From positions 1 to 15,767 of the forward strand of contig JABXGY010000063.1 in NCBI GenBank assembly GCA_016550395.1: a stretch of 15,767 nucleotides of DNA, read 5' to 3'. The notes under the pieces are model-generated. The model saw only the letters and a program-made list of their open reading frames with translations. It had not been told where the DNA came from and did not search any database. Position numbers and translations under genes: made by a program. This document shows, piece after piece, positions 6,893 through 12,133 of this stretch. Each line of letters opens with the position of its first letter. The stretch's first letter is position 1. This stretch comes from an archaeon. GTDB taxonomy: Archaea > Asgardarchaeota > Hermodarchaeia > Hermodarchaeales > Hermodarchaeaceae.

Positions 6893-8488
6893 CTACGCAT
6901 CAGGTTGACCCCAAACAACCATATTGATGTTGTCTGGGTTTGTACCACCTCTATATTTCAAATCATACTCACAATAAAATGCTCCATCTCCCTGTTCCGA
7001 CGCAACAGCAGATGGATAGACATCATTATTTGCAGCGGCATCTGCACCAGGACGTTGCTTCACACCATTGATAAAGATTTCAACTGCCGACACAAACGTC
7101 AATCCCTTGTATGACGGAAGTTGATTATCAAGATTCGGCGAACCACCAGCCCCTGTGAGAAGTGTATTCGCCGAAACATTTGCGTTTACCGCAGCCCAAT
7201 CGGTTTGGCGTTCCGTGTCCTGTTTCGCTTGCACCATTGCATTGAGCAACGAGACTTCACCAAACTCAGCTTCAAAATCATCCCATTCAGTAGATGTATC
7301 AGAAAGAAGAATGCCATTGCGCGACCAACCTGCTGATTCATTCCCATCGGACAAAATGAGTTCGGCAGTTGCTTGAACTTCCAAATCACCAGCAGTAGAC
7401 TCGATTACACCATCATTAATACCAATATCAATCGGTCGAGTACCACCACTACGAGCAGAAATACCAGCATTAAAATCCACATCAACTGCGTCGTTGTCGT
7501 AAAGATCAACATCCGACCCAATGTGAATTTCACTTGTAGACGCACCAGAACCTTCAATGACTGCAAAAAGTCTCGCTTCTGCATCATCTCGAATCTCCCA
7601 ATAGAGACCGGCCCCCTCGAGATCGAGAACAGAATTCGTTGTAACATCAACAGGGGTTGCTCCCTGATTTGTATAAGCAACTTGCCGAGTGACTGTTGCA
7701 GCACCTGGTACATCAATAATCGCGCCACGTAGAAAATCCTGCTCTGTCAAATCATCCAATGCTTTGCGCTCATTGAAAGCAAGATTCACTGTCTTTGATT
7801 CAATTGCAGCTACATTACATGCGATCAAATCATTGCCAGTTGCATTAACTTTCACAAACGAAATCTGAACACGATCCGGTGTTGTTGTGAGAATCGTATC
7901 GCCATCGGCAAGTCCTGACTCACCTTGAATCAATCCCCAAATACGATCTGACCCATCAAGAATAGGATCTCGAGTTGAACCATCAACAACTTCAACCATA
8001 TTCTTCGGATTAATTGCAGATGAACCAGCTACTTCTGCAAGGTCATGAGTTCCAAATGTTCCGCCATGAGACGCTACAACTGTACCAAGAGTTGTTACCA
8101 CACCAACTGCAGCGGTTGTGTTTGGGGGAAGTTCTCCAGCACCAAGAATGACATAATTCTGTGTTGCCGGTACAGAAATATCCGCAATAGAAACTGCAGA
8201 CACAAGAACACGCTTACGTTCAAGTGACCACAAATCATCGTTCAAATCGTCGATACCGCGAGGTCCCTCGCCCTCACCGGTAAATACAGTTGGTGTTTTC
8301 AGTACATCAAACCAATTCCCAGTTACTTGTCTATTCTTGTAATAGAGAAACAACGACCGAATATTATTAACGTCGTCCTGAAGATCTATCGTATTTGTTT
8401 CAAACGCTGCTTCAGTCGGTGTGATTGTATCGTCATATACTTCAGATGCGTGAACTTGCTCGTCTTGTCTTACCATCGTGCGTGGCAT
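6893..8488 (-). CDS. Conserved virion structural protein (531 aa), role not assigned
   Basis: The protein starts MPRTMVRQDEQVHASEVYDD at ATG 8488-8486, with GGGAG 6 bp upstream. It continues through segments I recall from uncharacterised phage virion proteins: LWSLERKRVLVSAVSI, VPATQNYVILGAGELPP, SAINPKNMVEVVD and VQISFVKVNATGNDL. It is acidic and beta-rich, with Gly/Asp/Thr-rich repeats in the second half (250-400), and ends in a compact domain (FVSAVEIFINGVKQRP, MVVWGQPDA). There is no catalytic motif, signal peptide or membrane segment. It is the first gene after the only clear promoter in the window, so it may head its own transcript. Possible roles are a capsid-associated fibre or a tail-spike/adaptor protein; the sequence does not decide between them. 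Confidence 0.72.
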   Translation of the reverse strand: MPRTMVRQDEQVHASEVYDDTITPTEAAFETNTIDLQDDVNNIRSLFLYYKNRQVTGNWFDVLKTPTVFTGEGEGPRGIDDLNDDLWSLERKRVLVSAVSIADISVPATQNYVILGAGELPPNTTAAVGVVTTLGTVVASHGGTFGTHDLAEVAGSSAINPKNMVEVVDGSTRDPILDGSDRIWGLIQGESGLADGDTILTTTPDRVQISFVKVNATGNDLIACNVAAIESKTVNLAFNERKALDDLTEQDFLRGAIIDVPGAATVTRQVAYTNQGATPVDVTTNSVLDLEGAGLYWEIRDDAEARLFAVIEGSGASTSEIHIGSDVDLYDNDAVDVDFNAGISARSGGTRPIDIGINDGVIESTAGDLEVQATAELILSDGNESAGWSRNGILLSDTSTEWDDFEAEFGEVSLLNAMVQAKQDTERQTDWAAVNANVSANTLLTGAGGSPNLDNQLPSYKGLTFVSAVEIFINGVKQRPGADAAANNDVYPSAVASEQGDGAFYCEYDLKYRGGTNPDNINMVVWGQPDA

Positions 8489-8515
8489 TGCATACTCCCT
8501 TTCCCCAATTGGTTG

Positions 8516-8537
8516 ATTGCACTTACCGAAATTGCAC
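8516..8537. repeat. Short direct repeat ATTGCAC x2 downstream of the promoter
   Basis: ATTGCAC occurs at 8516-8522 and again at 8531-8537, 15 bp apart start to start, in the leader of the 531-aa gene just downstream of the predicted transcription start. Two equally oriented 7-mers about one and a half helical turns apart could be an operator, but seven bases can repeat by chance. Confidence 0.3.
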
Positions 8538-8551
8538 GAATAGGTAATACA

Positions 8552-8580
8552 AGTATATCATTACAAATTTTACATCACAA
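8552..8580 (-). promoter_or_regulatory. Sigma70-like promoter with extended -10, driving the 531-aa gene and downstream
   Basis: On the minus strand, TTGTGA (8580-8575, four of six matches to TTGACA) is followed by a 17-bp spacer and TATACT (8557-8552, five of six matches to TATAAT). TGA directly precedes the -10, giving the extended TGn element. Transcription would begin near 8545 with a leader of about 57 bases before the ATG at 8488. It lies in the largest non-coding gap of the window (8489-8590, 102 bp). The local sequence is AT-rich, which raises the chance of a false match, but all elements have ideal spacing. Confidence 0.6.
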
Positions 8581-8590
8581 GCATATGTAA

Positions 8591-8830
8591 TTATGAATAT
8601 TTTTGTTTAGACATTCCCCTTCTTATACCCTCAAATATTGAGAAATCTGAATTCGCATACTCTACTGATAAAGCTTTCGCTCTTTCACTTGAAATATTAA
8701 ATACCCATTCACCATCACGACCATTACGAGTCACTCGATATTCAATTAACTTACATCCTTCAAATCGAAAATATGCAGCTAATGATACATCTCTTGTTGC
8801 AAACGTTTCTTTATTTGCTTCTGTACTCAT
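8591..8830 (-). CDS. DUF5659-like small protein (79 aa)
   Basis: The protein reads FATRDVSLAAYFRFEGCKLI near its start, then a strand-rich middle (WVFNISSERAKALSVEYANS) and a basic end (GIRRGMSKQKYS). The F-x-T-x-D-x-x-L-A-A-x-L/F pattern, followed by a short sheet and 'Y-x-x-x' helix, resembles small DUF5659 proteins, which occur in phages and bacteria and have no established function. The ATG 8830-8828 overlaps the previous TGA (ATGA) and has an excellent GGGAGG site 6 bp upstream. After its stop comes the 102-bp promoter gap, so it probably ends the transcriptional unit that begins with the head genes. Confidence 0.62.
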   Translation of the reverse strand: MSTEANKETFATRDVSLAAYFRFEGCKLIEYRVTRNGRDGEWVFNISSERAKALSVEYANSDFSIFEGIRRGMSKQKYS

Positions 8831-9147
8831 CGAAAACCTCCCGACTCATCTAAATCGAATACTATTCTATTATCTGAATAGTATAGCGTAGCTCTAAGAG
8901 ATATGCGACCACTACGCATACAAAAACGCTCTCCCTTTATAATCTCTCCTTTCTTAACTATTTCCAACCACATTATAAATGAACCATTCCTATTCAAAGG
9001 CAAATCAACACGTCGACCATTCTCATCGAGAATTGCTACACGCCTTATTTGCCTTTGAAAGGAACGATTATCGAGACTAAGAAGTTCAGTCTCTATCTTT
9101 GGGTCAATTCGTTGTGTAGACCCATCTTTTAAGTGGAGGAGTATCAC
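8827..9147 (-). CDS. Small conserved-looking phage protein (106 aa), GTG start
   Basis: The protein begins MILLHLKDGSTQRIDPKIET and ends with a beta-rich part (RISLRATLYYSDNRIVFDLD). It is probably a small soluble beta protein, and I cannot name the family. The only plausible start is GTG 9147-9145: an in-frame TAG lies two codons upstream, inside the palindrome, and no in-frame ATG exists near the N-terminus. No Shine-Dalgarno sequence precedes it, because the 15-bp palindrome (9149-9163) fills the place where one should be. Translation may depend on coupling to the 80-aa gene, whose stop is 24 bp upstream. It overlaps the next gene by ATGA. Position after the capsid gene fits a minor head protein, but this is not shown. 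Confidence 0.62.
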   Translation of the reverse strand: MILLHLKDGSTQRIDPKIETELLSLDNRSFQRQIRRVAILDENGRRVDLPLNRNGSFIMWLEIVKKGEIIKGERFCMRSGRISLRATLYYSDNRIVFDLDESGGFR

Positions 9148-9148
9148 C

Positions 9149-9163
9149 GTCTAACGGTTAGAC
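9149..9163. promoter_or_regulatory. 15-bp perfect palindrome, copy B (replacing the ribosome-binding site of the 106-aa gene)
   Basis: The sequence is identical to copies A and C, including the central base. It starts 8 bp after the TGA of the 80-aa gene and ends 1 bp before the GTG start of the 106-aa gene. In RNA it could fold to a 6-bp stem with a 3-base loop directly at the initiation codon. As DNA it is a typical binding site for a dimeric regulator. Confidence 0.8.
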
Positions 9164-9171
9164 AACAGTGA

Positions 9172-9414
9172 TCATTGAGTGATTGTAAACCACCCATTAG
9201 TTTGGAACTTCTTGATATATTTCATTTCAACTTGTTTCGGAATGCCTTTATAAAAAACCATTCCCTCAAACTCGTATGTAGTGCCCTGTTTGAGCAACGC
9301 TGTGAAATGAGTCCTTTGCTTTTTCGTGGGTTCAGTTTTTACTTCTTCTGGAGTATCCTCAAATTCAGGAATCTCCTCCGCCAATTTGCCACGTGGTTTT
9401 CTACTTCTTCCCAT
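9172..9414 (-). CDS. Small protein downstream of the capsid gene (80 aa), function unknown
   Basis: The protein starts MGRSRKPRGKLAEEIPEFED at ATG 9414-9412, with a GGAGGG site about 8 bp upstream. The first 35 residues are charged and probably disordered. The rest (LLKQGTTYEFEGMVFYKGIP, then VEMKYIKKFQTNGWFTI) has the 'fx.g.p..v....i..f..n.wF' pattern that I recall in small proteins encoded next to phage capsid genes, often of unknown role. No enzyme motif is present. Its place directly after the major capsid protein suggests a minor capsid or head-completion part, but this is inference from position. Confidence 0.62.
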   Translation of the reverse strand: MGRSRKPRGKLAEEIPEFEDTPEEVKTEPTKKQRTHFTALLKQGTTYEFEGMVFYKGIPKQVEMKYIKKFQTNGWFTITQ

Positions 9415-9434
9415 TACGAATTCCCTCCGAATCC

Positions 9435-9471
9435 TAACTATATTCTCCGATTACCCCAGAGAAATTAGTTA
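9435..9471 (-). promoter_or_regulatory. Imperfect hairpin at the end of the capsid gene
   Basis: The arms 9435-9447 and 9459-9471 pair over 11 base pairs, interrupted by one two-by-two mismatch, with an 11-base loop. The structure includes the TAA stop of the capsid gene. No U-run follows on the transcript, so it is a poor candidate for an intrinsic terminator. It could protect the 3' end of a processed capsid mRNA or reduce read-through. Fold stability was judged by eye only. Confidence 0.35.
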
Positions 9472-10691
9472 ATACCAACGTTGATTCCCTTCACCAACGC
9501 AGTAAGTTCCTCGACTTGAACATGAACTTTGGTCGTGATTGCGTACTGATTCGTCCGCTTGAAAATGTCACGATCTCTCTCAATCGTGATATCGCGACCA
9601 ATTGCCAAAATCAAATTCATGAAATTGGTAAAGAGGAATTGACCACGCGAATTGTATGTAACTTTGAAATCACCACCTGCGTTGAACGCACCACCAGCAA
9701 CTGTTGTTATGGTTCCTGCTGTCCTATCCACTGTGTAATCATCGGCAGCGCCCTCTGTATAGGGATCAACCGGAGATTCCGTAATAGTCTGATCGGTAAC
9801 CACCACGGTAGTACCAATTGGTGCATACCGCAAACTTACCGTATCAGGCGCGGCACCAACCGTAAAGTGCTCGACCACCAATGGTTCAGACTCGAGAAGT
9901 GGAACACTTGCAATGGGAACCCCAAAGACTTGATTCCCACCAGCTCCTTGAAGGGCGGCATCCCCAGCAGCAGTTGCTCTACTAGAGAGTTTCTCCAAGT
10001 AAAGCTGTTCATGGTCCGCAGAAACCAGGAACCTCATGTCCCGTCGAATACGTCGGAACTTGATTGGCAATCGCAACAACGCACGCGAAAATACTGTAGA
10101 TGAGATATTCGCGCCACCGGCATCATAGACGTTCGCCCCATCTGCACGACGAAGCCATCCATCAAACGCGGCGATATAGTTATCGCGAATATACTTCGTA
10201 GTTGATGCACCAGCATCATCATAGATATCACTCTCGAGACGAGCGTGCCCAAGAGCATCGCCATTGATGAAAAGTTCTTCCAGATCGTTCGCAGTCTGTG
10301 TTGACATCATGCGAACAATCTTCTCTTCTACCGATTCACCCTCAAGGTTGATCTCGAGATAATTCGTGGTCAGCTCCCAGGGAGTCATAACCTCAACTGG
10401 TTGAAGAGTAATCTTGTTATGAGACACTCCACGACGAACTGATGTCGCAGATGCTTCAGACGCGAGGACAGTAACACGGCGACCAACACCAATCTTGTTG
10501 ATCTCCATTGTTTCTGGCTTGAAGCGAACAACTCGAACATTGTTCTGCAGTTCGGTTACATCAATCACATAATCGATGAATCGATCTGCCTGTTCGGGAT
10601 TCAGTTTACCAGCAGACGCAAGATCAGTCGTACTGATCAAAGACTTCTCAATAATCGCTTTCGCTTGAGCCAGAAGTTCCTCGTTAGTCAT
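9465..10691 (-). CDS. Major capsid protein, HK97 fold, with an inserted beta-rich domain (408 aa)
   Basis: This forms the icosahedral shell. Residues 28-150 follow the pattern of a common HK97-fold capsid family: LNPEQADRFIDYVIDVTELQ, RVVRFKPETMEINKIGVGRR, LQPVEVMTPWELTTNYLE, and IVRMMSTQTANDLEELFING. Residues 200-265 (FRRIRRDMRFLVSADHEQLY, VFGVPIASVPLLES) and 352-395 (FLFTNFMNLILAIGRDITIE) complete the A- and P-domain signature. Between them, about residues 274-350 hold a Thr/Val/Gly-rich insertion (DDYTVDRTAGTITTVAGGAF) that reads as a small beta domain. The ATG 10691-10689 has AAGGAG 6 bp upstream. It follows the scaffold gene by 52 bp, as expected for scaffold-capsid pairs. There is no obvious N-terminal delta domain, so the separate scaffold gene probably fills that role. 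Confidence 0.9.
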   Translation of the reverse strand: MTNEELLAQAKAIIEKSLISTTDLASAGKLNPEQADRFIDYVIDVTELQNNVRVVRFKPETMEINKIGVGRRVTVLASEASATSVRRGVSHNKITLQPVEVMTPWELTTNYLEINLEGESVEEKIVRMMSTQTANDLEELFINGDALGHARLESDIYDDAGASTTKYIRDNYIAAFDGWLRRADGANVYDAGGANISSTVFSRALLRLPIKFRRIRRDMRFLVSADHEQLYLEKLSSRATAAGDAALQGAGGNQVFGVPIASVPLLESEPLVVEHFTVGAAPDTVSLRYAPIGTTVVVTDQTITESPVDPYTEGAADDYTVDRTAGTITTVAGGAFNAGGDFKVTYNSRGQFLFTNFMNLILAIGRDITIERDRDIFKRTNQYAITTKVHVQVEELTALVKGINVGIN

Positions 10692-10743
10692 TGTTTTCTC
10701 CTTGCCTTCTTTTGAAAAGAGTAGTTATCTCCCAACAACTCGC

Positions 10744-12129
10744 TTACTTGGCATCTTCAGGAATGCCAAGAATCCCAGCGAATGATCCCGCAGACTTCTT
10801 CGTGTCATGAGTTTTCACAGTCTCATCACTCGGGTCAGCCTTCGAGTCCGATCGCGACAAAGAGAACTTCTTCACATCCTCCGCAGTCGCCTCTGTTTTC
10901 TTACGAACATCCGCAATACCTTCATCGAATTTCTTTTCTATCGAATCGAAACGATCATCAAGTTTGGACAGAAGGGTTTCAAAACCCTTTTCCAACTTGT
11001 CAAGACGAGAGGAGTCTTCGGCACCATCACCTTGCGACTTTTCAGTCTGCTCCTCTGTCATAGTTTCCTTTTGAGTCTCTGTAGACTCACCAACAGATTT
11101 GGTTGTTTCGGTTTTATCCGAATCATCCGGGGAGTCAGTCTTTTTGGTAGTCTCTTCATTGGTGCCACTCATGTCTTCATCTCCTCCATCCTCTTCATCA
11201 TCTGACTTCTCAAGTTCATCGATCAACTTTGAAAGTTCGGATGATGCATCAGATATACCGGATGATACACCACGAAATCTCTTAAGTCGACCAGCAGCCA
11301 TTTTTGCACCAGCTTTGTTTGCTGGTGATGTCAACAAACTTTTTAAACGATTTATCTCACCATTGAGTTTTGCAACTTCTGCTACCTCATCCGGTTCTAT
11401 CTCAGGTTCATCATCTTTACTTGATTCGCTCACATCGCTTTCATCTGCAAGCTTCTCAAGTTCTTCTGCCGTTTTGTCAATTGTTGAATCAAGATTTGAT
11501 GGAATCAATATTGGTCCATCATCATCATGTTCAACCCCGTCCACATATGTAGAAAGATATTCAGAAACCGATTGTGTAACATTCACATATTGATCTCGAT
11601 ATAGATACGAAATAGCATTCGCCTTTTCAATATCCTCTGCTCTCTTTGTAAGATCGTGAATAGAACGAACCGATGTCGCCATTCCTCTTTGTCGTTTTGC
11701 GACAGAATAATTCGGTTGCAATGATCGTATTTCCATTGCAGCGGCTTTGGTCATGTCAACCAAAAATTCTGGTACTTCATTCGGTGCATTCTCTTCTGCA
11801 GGAAGAGATTTAACAACCGATGTAATCTCATCAACGGAAGTAATCGCCGCCCTGAGTCGCGACTCAACCGCTTTCATAACCATGCGAGGTACATCTTCTG
11901 TTGTAAGCTTACTCATCTGGCGACTCCTCTTTCTTGTTTTCAGAGAATCTTCAGAATGATAACTCGATGTATCCTTCTGTTTCAACCCATTCATACCCTT
12001 GACAACAATGAAAGGTTCTCCAATTGCCGGCATATCAACCGCAGATACTTCATCCGGTTGTATATTTGTCAATCGACTCGTCGCACGAGGAGATTCAGCA
12101 AGAGTTGTTTTCCTTACCTTTTTTCCCAT
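10744..12129 (-). CDS. Scaffold-type head assembly protein (461 aa), with XkdF-like N-terminal motif
   Basis: The protein lies between portal-protease and capsid, the standard place for a scaffold. It is very acidic, helical and of low complexity: an E/D/S-rich stretch (about 225-250), a DEEDGGDED run near 312-320, Thr/Glu/Lys-rich sequence to about 370, then a coiled coil (LDKLEKGFETLLSKLDDRFD) and the ending SAGSFAGILGIPEDAK. Residues 18-45 (LTNIQPDEVSAVDMPAIGEP, then FIVVK) match the 'VSLVDxxA...K' motif found at the start of XkdF-type head proteins. The ATG 12129-12127 lies 4 bp after the portal TAA and has a modest AGG site. A better ribosome-binding site lies in frame at codon 72, so a shorter scaffold of 390 residues may also be made. 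Confidence 0.75.
   Translation of the reverse strand: MGKKVRKTTLAESPRATSRLTNIQPDEVSAVDMPAIGEPFIVVKGMNGLKQKDTSSYHSEDSLKTRKRSRQMSKLTTEDVPRMVMKAVESRLRAAITSVDEITSVVKSLPAEENAPNEVPEFLVDMTKAAAMEIRSLQPNYSVAKRQRGMATSVRSIHDLTKRAEDIEKANAISYLYRDQYVNVTQSVSEYLSTYVDGVEHDDDGPILIPSNLDSTIDKTAEELEKLADESDVSESSKDDEPEIEPDEVAEVAKLNGEINRLKSLLTSPANKAGAKMAAGRLKRFRGVSSGISDASSELSKLIDELEKSDDEEDGGDEDMSGTNEETTKKTDSPDDSDKTETTKSVGESTETQKETMTEEQTEKSQGDGAEDSSRLDKLEKGFETLLSKLDDRFDSIEKKFDEGIADVRKKTEATAEDVKKFSLSRSDSKADPSDETVKTHDTKKSAGSFAGILGIPEDAK
11170..11189 (-). promoter_or_regulatory. Possible second internal start in the scaffold gene (codon 320)
   Basis: GGAGGAG ends 8 bp before an in-frame ATG (11172-11170) encoding MSGTNEETTKKTDSPDD. 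Initiation here would give a 142-residue product carrying the C-terminal coiled coil. The purine-rich site lies in GAA/GAT/GGA codons of an acidic run, so the match may be only a by-product of Asp/Glu/Gly codons. Confidence 0.3.
11914..11931 (-). promoter_or_regulatory. Internal in-frame ribosome-binding site and ATG in the scaffold gene (codon 72)
   Basis: AGAGGAG, then 7 bases, then ATG AGT AAG at 11916-11914 gives an internal protein MSKLTTEDVPRMVMKAVESR in the same frame, 390 residues long. The site is clearly stronger than the one before the long form at 12129. The codons around it (K-R-S-R-Q-M) are not part of an acidic run that would create GGAG by bias. The arrangement is like the nested scaffold Nu3 inside gene C of phage lambda. 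Confidence 0.55.
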
Positions 12130-12133
12130 TATG

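Noticed and set aside
9516..10103. Plus-strand ORF of 195 codons opposite the capsid gene
   Set aside because: It has no Shine-Dalgarno sequence and a composition rich in Cys, Asn, Ile and Thr unlike any family, and it lies fully within a well-supported capsid gene.
11099..11593. Plus-strand ORF of 164 codons opposite the scaffold gene
   Set aside because: Its product is almost only Ser, as expected from the reverse complement of Asp/Glu/Ser codons. It has no ribosome-binding site and no domain, while the minus-strand gene has clear family features.
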